NCBI GenBank assembly: GCA_964512145.1
Contig: CAZEIM010000001.1
Span: 62,001 to 126,000 of the forward strand
Source: CAYOHR01 sp964512145
GTDB taxonomy: Bacteria; Bacteroidota; Bacteroidia; Flavobacteriales_G; JALEGO01
Direction: 5' to 3'
DNA length: 64,000 nt
Part shown: positions 43,614 to 52,438 of the stretch, one piece after another
How the letters are laid out: each line of letters begins with the position of its first letter
Numbering within the stretch: the first letter of the stretch is position 1
Notes under the pieces: model-generated
Database searches by the model: none
What the model was told of the DNA's origin: nothing
What the model saw: only the letters and a program-made list of their open reading frames with translations
Position numbers and translations under genes: made by a program

Positions 43614-45929
43614 ATGTTCAAGAGCTTTTATTTTTCTTTATTTATAGTTTGTTTTTACACAACTTTTGCTCAAACTAAAGTAGGGCAATGGAATGCTCAT
43701 AATTCATACAACAATTCCGTTTCAGTAGCTGTAAATGGGAATGATATTTATTGTGCTAACAGAACTTCTTTTTTCATATTCAATAAACAAAGCAATTCTA
43801 TTGAAACATATACTAGAGTTGATGGTTTAAGTGATGTAGGAATAACTAAAATACGATTTCATAAAGCTTCTAATACCTTGTTTATTGGTTATGAAACCGG
43901 TAATATTGATATATACAGAGACGGAAAACTTTCGAAAATTGATGACATCAAACGTGCCAATGTTTTGGCATCTAAAAAAATCAATGATTTTTACTTTGTT
44001 GGCAACGATGCTTATATCTCAACAGGTTTTGGGATTTTGTGGTTTGATATTCAGAAGTTAGAATTTAAAGACACATATTATATTTTACAAACCTCTATTG
44101 TTCCTGTAAATGGAGTGGTATTTAATGGAACCACATTTTTTGCTGCAACCGAGCAAGGTGTATATGAAATTAGCAAAAATACACTCGATTTAAATTCGAA
44201 AGTCGATTGGCAATTATGTAATCCATGGGTTTTACATACCGGAAATTATAATTGTATAGGATGGTTTAACGATAAAGTATTGGTTAATTTAAGTATTGAT
44301 GGTGTAAAAGATACCATTTACGAATACACTTCAGGAAGTTGGAAGTTAGCTCAAAATTTAGAGTTATTCGAGGAAAATAAATCCTTCGATTTTTATAAAA
44401 ACGAGCAAATGCTTATTTCTCATGAGTATAATTGCACTACACATTACCCCGATTTTTCAATGTTGGGAAGTGTTTGGACATATGGAAATAATTTAGGTCC
44501 TTGGGTAGTTGAAAGTGTATTTGATGAAGAAGCAAAAGTTTGGATTGCAGATAGGGAAAGAGGCTTGGGTAATAGTACCTATAATTTATATTTACCCAAC
44601 GGCCCTTCTACAAACTTTTGTTCAAATGTATATACTTTTGACAATAAAATTTTTGTAGCAACCGGAGGAAGGTTTAATTCAAATGGAAATAATCGCTTTA
44701 GACCGGGACATATTCATTATTATGAAAATTATGAATGGAAAACACTAGATTACACAAATACAGAGGGAATTTACAGTTTCTTAGATATTATGAGTTTGGC
44801 ATATAATCCTGTTAAAAACACATTGTATGCATCATCTTTAGGGTATGGAATTATGGAGTTTGAAAACCTTCAGAAAAAAAATGTATTCGATTATCAAAAT
44901 TCCAGTTTACAAGATGAAACATCTTCACCGGCTTGGTTTTATACCGGAATCCCTTCCTTATCTACCGATAAAAACAACAATTTATGGGCAACAAATAACC
45001 GTTGTTTACAAGCTTTACATGTTAAAACTGCCGATGAAAATAAGTGGTATGGATTTTCTATTCCCCCGTTAAATAATACCTTACATATTCGCAATTTTAT
45101 TATTACTCGAAATGGAAATAAATGGATTCAAGTGTTGGATGGAAGTAATCCTGGTATAGTGGTGTTTAATGAAAATGGAACATTCGATAATGCATCGGAT
45201 GACCAATGGAAAGTATTAAGTGTAGGAGAAGGAAAGGGAAATTTACCCTCAGTACGAACCTTTGCATTAACAGAAGATAAAAATGGAGATGTTTGGGTAG
45301 GTACAGAGGGAGGGTTGGTTGTATTTTTTAGTCCTGATAATATATTAAATGAGAATATTGATGCGTCTAATATTTTGGTTGATCATAAAGGCTATACTGA
45401 AATTTTATTAGAGGGGCAAAATATTTTATCCATTTTTGTAGATGGAGCTAATAGAAAATGGATTTCGGCAGAAGGAAATGGAGTTTATTTGTTGTCTCCG
45501 GACGGAAAGGAAGAGATTTATCATTTTACCAAAGAAAATTCACCTTTAATAAGCAATGATATATCAAGTATTACGGTTGACCCAAATTCGGGAGAAGTAT
45601 TTTTTGCTACCGAAGAAGGAATGGTGAGCTTTAGAGCCGATGCTACTGAAGGAACTAATACATACGATCGCGTATTAGTATTTCCAAATCCAATTAAAAC
45701 AGGGTACTCCGGTCCTATTAGCATTACCAACTTAGTGACCAATTCAACCGTAAAAATTACCGATATGGTTGGTAATTTGGTGTTTGAAACGACTGCTAAG
45801 GGCGGGCAAGCAACCTGGTATGGGACAGATTATAACGGACAAAGAGTTCACAGTGGAGTATATTTAATTTATTGTTATACACAAGACGGGATGGGACGTT
45901 ACGCAGGAAAAATGGTGTTTATTAAATAG
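43614..45929 (+). CDS. porZ: T9SS attachment-complex protein PorZ
   Basis: 771 residues from ATG 43614; an ATG at 43566 would overlap the previous gene and put 16 residues before a perfect signal peptide ('MFKSFYFSLFIVCFYTTFAQ'), so 43614 is preferred. Two beta-propellers follow: 'VGQWNAHNSYNNSVSV', 'ETYTRVDGLSDVGITKI', 'LFIGYETGNIDIYRDGKLS' and 'AYISTGFGILWFDIQ' are PorZ hallmarks. The second propeller has regulator-like repeats ('DKNGDVWVGTEGGLVVF'). The C-terminus is a T9SS-type domain ('VFPNPIKTGYSGPIS'). PorZ presents A-LPS to the sortase PorU at the cell surface. recO follows after 1 base, as in many relatives. Confidence 0.88.
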   Translation: MFKSFYFSLFIVCFYTTFAQTKVGQWNAHNSYNNSVSVAVNGNDIYCANRTSFFIFNKQSNSIETYTRVDGLSDVGITKIRFHKASNTLFIGYETGNIDIYRDGKLSKIDDIKRANVLASKKINDFYFVGNDAYISTGFGILWFDIQKLEFKDTYYILQTSIVPVNGVVFNGTTFFAATEQGVYEISKNTLDLNSKVDWQLCNPWVLHTGNYNCIGWFNDKVLVNLSIDGVKDTIYEYTSGSWKLAQNLELFEENKSFDFYKNEQMLISHEYNCTTHYPDFSMLGSVWTYGNNLGPWVVESVFDEEAKVWIADRERGLGNSTYNLYLPNGPSTNFCSNVYTFDNKIFVATGGRFNSNGNNRFRPGHIHYYENYEWKTLDYTNTEGIYSFLDIMSLAYNPVKNTLYASSLGYGIMEFENLQKKNVFDYQNSSLQDETSSPAWFYTGIPSLSTDKNNNLWATNNRCLQALHVKTADENKWYGFSIPPLNNTLHIRNFIITRNGNKWIQVLDGSNPGIVVFNENGTFDNASDDQWKVLSVGEGKGNLPSVRTFALTEDKNGDVWVGTEGGLVVFFSPDNILNENIDASNILVDHKGYTEILLEGQNILSIFVDGANRKWISAEGNGVYLLSPDGKEEIYHFTKENSPLISNDISSITVDPNSGEVFFATEEGMVSFRADATEGTNTYDRVLVFPNPIKTGYSGPISITNLVTNSTVKITDMVGNLVFETTAKGGQATWYGTDYNGQRVHSGVYLIYCYTQDGMGRYAGKMVFIK

Positions 45930-45930
45930 C

Positions 45931-46605
45931 ATGAATCATTTTTCTGTTGCGTTTTGTATTCATAAACAGCCCTATTTAGGCAAAGCGTATATACTTAAAC
46001 TATTTACTCTTGAGCATGGATTGGTTTCATTTTTTATTAAAGGATCCCAAGCAAAAGCATTCAGTTATTTTTATCCGCTTCAGAAAGTAAAAGTGTTTTA
46101 TGAGTATAAAGCAGAAAAAAATTTTCAAACTTTTCAAGAAATACAATTAATACCCAATTCAATAGAGCAGGATATTTTTAGTCAAACTATTTCAGGGTTT
46201 ATTAGTGAATTGATGTATAAAACTCAACCATATTCTGAAAAAAACATTCGTTGTTATGCTTTTTTAGAAGAAGTGACTTCTTATTTAAAAACCCCTATGA
46301 ATAAATCTTTAATTCCCTTATATTCATTGTGTAAAAATTTAGATATATTAGGATTAGTTCCGGTGTATTCCGATGAAAAAAATTCTTTTGAACCATTTTT
46401 AAACGAACAGGATTTGATGGTTTTAAAAAAACTTTTGCAATGCAATTTATCACAAGATATCTCTAAAAGTTGTATTTTAGATAAAAATCACCGATCGATT
46501 TTAGTGAAAAAAATATTAGGATACTATCAGTCACATGTTTTAAAATCATCCGAAATAAAATCGTATTTTATTTTTGAGGAATTATTTAGTGAAATTTATG
46601 ATTAA
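45931..46605 (+). CDS. recO: DNA repair protein RecO
   Basis: 224 residues. An N-terminal OB-fold ('VAFCIHKQPYLGKAYILKLF', 'GLVSFFIKGSQAK', 'PLQKVKVFYEY') is followed by a helical C-terminal domain. The Bacteroidota RecO form lacks the zinc Cys cluster, and none is seen here. RecO loads RecA on SSB-coated DNA with RecR. Its end overlaps rocD by 8 bases. Confidence 0.88.
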   Translation: MNHFSVAFCIHKQPYLGKAYILKLFTLEHGLVSFFIKGSQAKAFSYFYPLQKVKVFYEYKAEKNFQTFQEIQLIPNSIEQDIFSQTISGFISELMYKTQPYSEKNIRCYAFLEEVTSYLKTPMNKSLIPLYSLCKNLDILGLVPVYSDEKNSFEPFLNEQDLMVLKKLLQCNLSQDISKSCILDKNHRSILVKKILGYYQSHVLKSSEIKSYFIFEELFSEIYD

Positions 46606-47824
46606 ACAATTTACATCAAACCAGGCAATTGAATTAGAGGATCAATATGGAGCTCATAATTATCATCCACTCCCTGTTGTTTTAGATAGGGGAGAGGGGG
46701 TGTTTGTATGGGATTTAGAAGGAAAAAAATATTTCGATTTTTTGTCTGCATATTCAGCTGTTAATCAAGGACATTGTCATCCAAGAATTATTCAAGCTTT
46801 AAAAGCTCAGGCAGAAAAATTAACCTTAACTTCTCGGGCTTTTTACAACAGTAAGTTGGGAATATACGAAAAATTTGTAACCGAGTTTTTTGGGTACGAA
46901 ATGGTATTACCTATGAATACAGGAGTAGAAGGAGTTGAAACAGCTATAAAAATTGCTAGAAAATGGGGCTATGAAAAAAAGAAAGTAGCCGAAAATAAAG
47001 CTAAAATAATTGTATGTGAACATAATTTTCATGGTAGAACTATGTCAGCGGTATCAGCATCAACAGATCCCGATTCATACGGGAATTTTGGGCCGTTTTT
47101 ACCCGGATTTGTCAAAATTCCATACAACGATACACAGGCATTAGAAAAAGCAGTTCAGGATTTTGATGTAGTTGGGTTTTTAGTGGAGCCTATACAAGGT
47201 GAAGCGGGTGTTTTTGTTCCGGATGAAGGATATTTAAAAACCTGTTTTGATATTTGTAAAAAGCACAAGGTATTATTTATTGCCGATGAGGTTCAAACGG
47301 GTGTTGCGCGAACCGGAAAAATGTTAGCTTGTGATTATGAAAATGTACATCCGGATATTCTAATTTTAGGAAAAGCAATATCAGGGGGTGTATTGCCTGT
47401 TTCGGCTGTTTTATCGAGTCGAGAGATTATGTTGTGTATTAAGCCTGGCCAACATGGATCTACTTTTGGAGGAAACCCTTTAGCATGCGCTGTAGCTATG
47501 GAAGCACTGCACGTTGTAAAAGATGAACAATTGGCACATAACGCTTATGAATTAGGAAATATTTTAAGAGAAAAACTTATAGAAATTAATTCACCCATTA
47601 TTCAACTTGTAAGAGGTAAGGGGTTGTTAAATGCTATTGTAATACATGAGGAATATGGAGTTAATGCGTGGGATATATGTTTAAAATTAAAAGAAAATGG
47701 ACTTTTAGCGAAGCCTACTCATGGTAATATTATTCGTTTCGCCCCTCCATTGGTGATTAATAAAGAGCAGTTGCTTGAGTGTGTTTATATTATTGAGAAA
47801 ACGATTCGGTATTTTGAAAAATAG
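46598..47824 (+). CDS. rocD: Ornithine--oxo-acid aminotransferase
   Basis: 408 residues from ATG 46598, which overlaps the recO end and gives 'MIKQFTSNQAIELEDQYGAH', the usual family start. Markers: 'YFDFLSAYSAVNQGHCHPRI', 'LPMNTGVEGVETAIKIARKW', 'FHGRTMSAVSASTDP', 'FLVEPIQGEAGVFVP', 'FIADEVQTGVARTGKM' and the PLP lysine in 'ILGKAISGGVLPVSAV'. It converts ornithine and 2-oxoglutarate to glutamate semialdehyde and glutamate, linking arginine and proline metabolism. Confidence 0.96.
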   Translation: MIKQFTSNQAIELEDQYGAHNYHPLPVVLDRGEGVFVWDLEGKKYFDFLSAYSAVNQGHCHPRIIQALKAQAEKLTLTSRAFYNSKLGIYEKFVTEFFGYEMVLPMNTGVEGVETAIKIARKWGYEKKKVAENKAKIIVCEHNFHGRTMSAVSASTDPDSYGNFGPFLPGFVKIPYNDTQALEKAVQDFDVVGFLVEPIQGEAGVFVPDEGYLKTCFDICKKHKVLFIADEVQTGVARTGKMLACDYENVHPDILILGKAISGGVLPVSAVLSSREIMLCIKPGQHGSTFGGNPLACAVAMEALHVVKDEQLAHNAYELGNILREKLIEINSPIIQLVRGKGLLNAIVIHEEYGVNAWDICLKLKENGLLAKPTHGNIIRFAPPLVINKEQLLECVYIIEKTIRYFEK

Positions 47825-48518
47825 TATTATTCTCATATTATTCTTTTGTGCTCATTGTTCAATAGCTCAAATTCCAGAAAGTCCTCGCTCCCAAAAAGCC
47901 ATTCAAAAATATTCTGGTATTGTTCAAAAAGAGTTTAAAAATAAAGGTTGCGCTTCACATCCACCTCTATTTTTTAGAATATTTAAGTATACACAGGAGT
48001 TAGAGGTGTGGGCGAGGGATACCTTGGATAATTATATATTATATAAAACATTTCCCATTTGTTATTTTTCGGGAGGACTGGGAACCAAAACAAAACAAGG
48101 AGATGGAAAAAGCCCTGAAGGTTTTTATGTTTTAAAAGCTAATCAAATGAACCCTTGGAGTAGTTATCATTTATCTATCAATATTGGTTACCCAAATGTG
48201 TTAGAACGACAAAAAGGGTATACCGGGAGTCATATTATGATACATGGAGACTGTGTTTCTATAGGTTGTTATGCCATTGGAAATGATGCGATAGAACATA
48301 TTTGGACTTTGTTATATTACAGCTTTAATAAATATTCCAATGTTCCCTTACATATTTTTCCGTTTAAAATGACTTCTCAAAACATGAAATTACTATATGA
48401 ACAAAGTATGTTTGATTTTTGGCAAAATTTAAAGGAAGGGTATGATTTTTTTGAAAACAAAAAAAATATACCTACTGTAAAAGTAAGCGGTAGTAAGTAC
48501 AGTTATTTTAATGATTAA
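47814..48518 (+). CDS. L,D-transpeptidase family protein (YafK-like)
   Basis: 234 residues from TTG 47814, which gives the signal peptide 'KNSIILILFFCAHCSIAQ'; the longer frame from 47775 lies inside rocD. The catalytic motif 'IMIHGDCVSIGCYAIGN' (HGxxxSxGC; His144, Cys152) is that of YkuD/ErfK-type L,D-transpeptidases, in the YafK branch that can cleave or form 3-3 or lipoprotein links in peptidoglycan. 'GGLGTKTKQGDGKSPEGFYV' is the usual substrate-loop segment. It overlaps rocD by 11 bases and is convergent, with an 11-base overlap, with the HAD gene. Confidence 0.86.
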   Translation: MKNSIILILFFCAHCSIAQIPESPRSQKAIQKYSGIVQKEFKNKGCASHPPLFFRIFKYTQELEVWARDTLDNYILYKTFPICYFSGGLGTKTKQGDGKSPEGFYVLKANQMNPWSSYHLSINIGYPNVLERQKGYTGSHIMIHGDCVSIGCYAIGNDAIEHIWTLLYYSFNKYSNVPLHIFPFKMTSQNMKLLYEQSMFDFWQNLKEGYDFFENKKNIPTVKVSGSKYSYFND

Positions 48519-49104
48519 AGGGCTTATATTTTGAAATATTCCCTAAGGTAAGCATAGGCAAATCACCTTTGCTATCTCCAAAACAATAAATGGTTTGATA
48601 ATCGGATAAGTTGTACACTTCTTTTATTCTCCTAACTTTCTCTTCTCCATAACAGTTATTACCTTTTAATTTACCGGTAATTTTCCCATTTATTTTTTCC
48701 ACTTGCGTTGCCAGTAATTCAAATGAATTAACCGCGCACCATGGTTGTAAATAATCTTCAAATGAAGCAGATACAATAACTACAGTAAGCCCTTGGTTTT
48801 TTAAATTTTCTAATTCTTGCATTCCATTTTTTTTAAGTATTTTAGGGATGACTGTTTTAGCAAAATTTTCACAAAATAGTTCAAATTTATTCTCGCTTAT
48901 ATCTTTGAAAAAATAGCTCAACACCTTTTGTTTTAATAAATCATTTCTATATAAACCTAGTTTCCAAAGAAAAAAATAGGGTGATAATATAATTATAGCC
49001 AGTATGAATGATGTTGTACCAAAGCAAAACTTGATAAACTCAAGATAGCTGTCTTTATGAGTAATAGTACCGTCAAAGTCGCATAGTACTAACCCTTTAT
49101 ACAT
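48508..49104 (-). CDS. HAD-IB family phosphatase
   Basis: 198 residues. Motif I 'LVLCDFDGTITHKDSYLEF' (nucleophile and acid Asp), motif II 'TVVIVSASFEDYL' (Ser/Thr), motif III Lys in 'GEEKVRRIKEVY' and motif IV 'CFGDSKGDLPMLTL' are all complete, so an active phosphatase of the phosphoserine-phosphatase subgroup is expected. A hydrophobic stretch ('SFILAIIILSPYFFLW') in the cap suggests membrane contact. Overlap with the prenyltransferase gene is 8 bases. HAD-IB domains also occur fused to such UbiA enzymes, which suggests that they act on the same lipid product (inference). Confidence 0.9.
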   Translation of the reverse strand: MYKGLVLCDFDGTITHKDSYLEFIKFCFGTTSFILAIIILSPYFFLWKLGLYRNDLLKQKVLSYFFKDISENKFELFCENFAKTVIPKILKKNGMQELENLKNQGLTVVIVSASFEDYLQPWCAVNSFELLATQVEKINGKITGKLKGNNCYGEEKVRRIKEVYNLSDYQTIYCFGDSKGDLPMLTLGNISKYKPFNH

Positions 49105-49960
49105 ACAAAGCTAAAGAAAATAATACCAACCAAATTACAATTACCCCCTGTAAAATTCGGTCTTTTAATAATAATTCGGAGGGGTTACTCGAGTTGTTCT
49201 CTACAAATATTATTTGATAATACCTTAATACGCCTAATATTACAAAAATAGAGGTAGAAAATATTAAGTAATTATTTTCGCCCATATGATTCACCATAAA
49301 GGTGTATATAATATAACTCATAAGGAGTAATGATGAAATGAGCACTAATGCATTATTAATAAAAACCAGATTATATTTTTTAGATGCTTTGCGAACGTAG
49401 TCAGATTTTTCTGCCAGTATTACATCGTCTCTTCTTTTAGCAACTACTAAAAATAAGGATAATAAAAAGGTAATCATAAATAACCATTTTGAAATAACTA
49501 CATTTACTAAAATTCCCCCTGCTATTACTCGATAAACAAATCCTAAGGAAACTAAAAATATATCAACTAGGGCAAAGTTTTTAGCCCCTAAAGAATAGGT
49601 TATGTTGGTTAAAAAATAAATGAATAGCACAATAAAAAAATTGGCATTTAACATAAAAGCCCCCACAAATGAAATAACACATAATGCTATACATAAGCTC
49701 AGTCCTAAAGAAACCGGAATTTTTCCCGAAGCTAAGGGTCTAAATTTTTTTACAGGGTGTAATGCATCGGATTTTCGATCGAAATAATCGTTTAATATAT
49801 AGATTGAACTGGATAATAGGCTAAAAAGTATAAATCCAATGCCTAATAACATAATATTTTCTCTCTCCAAAAGGGCTTTTCCGAAAAATGCCGGTAAAAA
49901 TAAAAAACCATTTTTGGTCCATTGTTTTACTCGTATAAGCTCAATAATATTTTTTATCAT
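49097..49960 (-). CDS. UbiA-family prenyltransferase, DPPR-synthase type
   Basis: 287 residues with eight to nine membrane helices. First Asp-rich motif: 'ILNDYFDRKSDALHPVKKFR' (NDxxDxxxD followed by HPxKKxRPLASG). Second part: 'LVDIFLVSLGFVYRVIAGG' and 'LFLVVAKRRDDVILAE'. These features are closer to decaprenyl-phosphate phosphoribosyltransferase (which joins polyprenyl phosphate and PRPP) than to quinone or heme prenyltransferases. It probably makes polyprenyl-phosphoryl-5-phosphoribose in the inner membrane. It overlaps the methyltransferase by 4 bases and the HAD gene by 8. Confidence 0.85.
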   Translation of the reverse strand: MIKNIIELIRVKQWTKNGFLFLPAFFGKALLERENIMLLGIGFILFSLLSSSIYILNDYFDRKSDALHPVKKFRPLASGKIPVSLGLSLCIALCVISFVGAFMLNANFFIVLFIYFLTNITYSLGAKNFALVDIFLVSLGFVYRVIAGGILVNVVISKWLFMITFLLSLFLVVAKRRDDVILAEKSDYVRKASKKYNLVFINNALVLISSLLLMSYIIYTFMVNHMGENNYLIFSTSIFVILGVLRYYQIIFVENNSSNPSELLLKDRILQGVIVIWLVLFSLALYV

Positions 49961-50616
49961 TTGTTACAGGTAATGGTAAAGTGTGGGTACAAGAACATTT
50001 GCTTATAACTGATTTGAATATTTTTAAATCCAATTTTTTTTAAGTATTGAATGAGGGGTGTTGGCTTTAACTCGTGACCAATTTCTTTCGCAATAATAGC
50101 ATCGTGTAATTTGTTCCAATATACAAATATATTGGAGGCATTTATGTCTTTTAAAACAAAGGTAGTTGAGGGAGATATTTTGTTGTATAATTCTTGAAGA
50201 AAAGAATATTGTTGATTTTTGGGTACATGGTGTAAAACATCAATCATAAAAACATAATTATACGTTGATATTTCATCCGGAATGGTACTGCCATTAAAAA
50301 CGGAAAAAGTATAATTTTTGGCGGCTGAATTTTGAAACATGTTATTAGCATGTTGTACCAATTCAGAAGATATTTCGATACCAAATACTTTTGAAGGATT
50401 TTTAAATTCTTGCACTAAACTTAAAAACATTCCAGAACCACATCCAATATCAAACACGGAAGAATTTTCCGGGATGTGTTCTAGTAATTCGTTAAATGGA
50501 CAAATATATGGTCGATATGCAATTTTTAATTTATCTATAAAACTTGATGAGGCATGCGTTTTATTCTTTAAAAAACTAACGAGTTCGTTGTTTGGTATTT
50601 TATTTTTTTTGCTCAT
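49957..50616 (-). CDS. Class I SAM-dependent methyltransferase
   Basis: 219 residues. SAM-binding motif I 'SVFDIGCGSGMFLSLV' at about 53-68, acidic residue in 'KVFGIEISSELVQHA', and post motifs 'YVFMIDVLHHVPKNQQ' and 'STTFVLKDINASN'. Methyltransf_11/25-like with no specific substrate visible. The position inside the prenyltransferase/GT-C operon (17-base overlap with the upstream GT-C gene, 4 with ubiA) suggests methylation of a sugar or lipid-linked intermediate. Confidence 0.87.
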   Translation of the reverse strand: MSKKNKIPNNELVSFLKNKTHASSSFIDKLKIAYRPYICPFNELLEHIPENSSVFDIGCGSGMFLSLVQEFKNPSKVFGIEISSELVQHANNMFQNSAAKNYTFSVFNGSTIPDEISTYNYVFMIDVLHHVPKNQQYSFLQELYNKISPSTTFVLKDINASNIFVYWNKLHDAIIAKEIGHELKPTPLIQYLKKIGFKNIQISYKQMFLYPHFTITCNK

Positions 50617-52384
50617 AATACATTTTATCCTCTTCTTGTAACACCCAAATTAAGTCATCGTGTAATACTTTTTCAAGGGGAAGGTTCCATTCTTCTGCCT
50701 TTTTTTTCATTTGTTCTTGCCATCCAGGATTCGCATGGTATTTTTCTAATAATTCATGGTATCTGTGGGTGAATTTTTTATTTTCGATAAATGGAATAAG
50801 CGTGTCATTTTCTTGAATATATCCCAATATATCTAAATCATTTTTATTAATGTAAGCCCATCCCAAATAATATTTTAATGTTGGTTTAAATAATTCGAGT
50901 TTTTCTTTTGCAATACCTCTATATAACAATTGATTTATGCCTCCTTTTTCCCAAACCATCATTTTGGTTATGATTTTATTTTTATTAGTATGAACCAATA
51001 CACTATCAGTTGTTGAAATGTTCGCTTTACTATGTCTTCTAATAAATATCGAAGGCTCCGGATTATATAAATGAGGGTGGTTGTCTAGTAAATACTGAGC
51101 TATTTGAGAGTGTTTGTTGTTGTAACCCCACCATATATTGTTTTTATCATAATTACTATAAAATATGTAAAACTGCATCCAAACAGCTGTTAAAAAAAGA
51201 GCATACTTTATGAGTATGTTCCTTATATTGAGTGTAATATTAAAAAAATAAAAAATAAAAAATGGGGCATTCCATGATACATAACGATTAACAATAGACA
51301 TTTCGTGATCCCAGTTTACCATTTGTAAATAAAAATAACCCATACTCAATACACAAAATATTCCTATATAATAGTATTTAAGAGCTATGTTCGAAATCAA
51401 TAAGTTGTAGGATTTGCGTATACCATTTTTAATGAATGAATAAATCAATGAAAATATTTTAACACTAAAATGAAGAGATACTATAATTAAAATTATTGGA
51501 ATCCCAACAATCATTCCTTGGTTTAAATCGAAAAAGAAACTTTTAAAGCGAGTCCAATTTACATTATTAATATCTATAAATCCTTGATTTACAATAATAT
51601 TAAAAACTCCAAAATTTAAGTAATAAAAGATCGGAGGAAAAACAATAAATACCGAACATAGAGCCGATAAAACAATGCTTTTTAACGATAATTTATTAGA
51701 AATTAAAATCCAGATTAATATAGCGAATGACGGAATAAATAATGGAGGAAATTGCATGGCAGGGATTGACATACATAACAATGATGGGTAAAACTTTTTA
51801 TGATGAAAAAAAAACAGGGAAATAAAAACAAAACATCCGGCAAAAAAATCAGGATGTGCCCATCCTACATAAAATACATGCGGGGACGAAAAAAATAATA
51901 ATCCAAGAATAATTTTTTGTGATGTTGTAATACTGACCGTTGAAAAAATAATCCCCAACACGATACATGCTAATATAACATTTGTTAGTATAAAGGTTAT
52001 ATGTATGTTGGCATCGAGTAGTTTAATGAAATATCTTGCCGGAACATTTAATAAGGAATAAAACCAAAAATGATACGAATAAACTTTTCCAGAGTTGGAA
52101 AGAAAAAATCCATAATTTCCATCTTTAAAAGAGTTTGGTTTTTTAAAAGTTTCTTTTATTCCTAAGTAAACATCTTCTTTATATTTTTTAGAATTCAAGC
52201 CAATATATGATTCTACATCGTGCTCTGTAATATTGGGGCTAGCATGGTTTATAAATGCCTCTGTGGTTAATATGTATTCCGGAGCATCTCCATGAGGGTA
52301 ACCCGGAAAATATTTTAAACTAAAGTATAGGAATACAAGTAAAAAAAATGCGTATATTATTTTTTCTACTAACTTCATGTACAT
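50600..52384 (-). CDS. GT-C-type polytopic membrane protein (paralogue 1)
   Basis: 594 residues with about ten membrane helices. The first outer loop has 'YFPGYPHGDAPEYILTTEAF', an acidic loop like the catalytic loop of GT-C glycosyltransferases. It has 'SSPHVFYVGWAHPDFFAGCF' and 'SFFFDLNQGMIVGIPIILI' in common with its neighbour, and the C-terminal ~150 residues are soluble ('MKKKAEEWNLPLEKVLHDDL'). It probably uses a polyprenyl-phosphate sugar donor. It overlaps the methyltransferase by 17 bases. A -7-like TACCTTTG (52400-52393) lies just upstream of its ATG. Confidence 0.7.
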   Translation of the reverse strand: MYMKLVEKIIYAFFLLVFLYFSLKYFPGYPHGDAPEYILTTEAFINHASPNITEHDVESYIGLNSKKYKEDVYLGIKETFKKPNSFKDGNYGFFLSNSGKVYSYHFWFYSLLNVPARYFIKLLDANIHITFILTNVILACIVLGIIFSTVSITTSQKIILGLLFFSSPHVFYVGWAHPDFFAGCFVFISLFFFHHKKFYPSLLCMSIPAMQFPPLFIPSFAILIWILISNKLSLKSIVLSALCSVFIVFPPIFYYLNFGVFNIIVNQGFIDINNVNWTRFKSFFFDLNQGMIVGIPIILIIVSLHFSVKIFSLIYSFIKNGIRKSYNLLISNIALKYYYIGIFCVLSMGYFYLQMVNWDHEMSIVNRYVSWNAPFFIFYFFNITLNIRNILIKYALFLTAVWMQFYIFYSNYDKNNIWWGYNNKHSQIAQYLLDNHPHLYNPEPSIFIRRHSKANISTTDSVLVHTNKNKIITKMMVWEKGGINQLLYRGIAKEKLELFKPTLKYYLGWAYINKNDLDILGYIQENDTLIPFIENKKFTHRYHELLEKYHANPGWQEQMKKKAEEWNLPLEKVLHDDLIWVLQEEDKMYYEQKK

Positions 52385-52392
52385 GATTTTTT

Positions 52393-52400
52393 CAAAGGTA
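52393..52400 (-). promoter_or_regulatory. -7-like element between the two GT-C genes
   Basis: Minus strand TACCTTTG fits TAnnTTTG and ends 9 bases before the ATG at 52384. No -33 TTTG at the right distance, so this may be a weak internal promoter. Confidence 0.3.
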
Positions 52401-52438
52401 TAGCTTTCACATATAAGTTTATGAATGTTTCAGACAAA

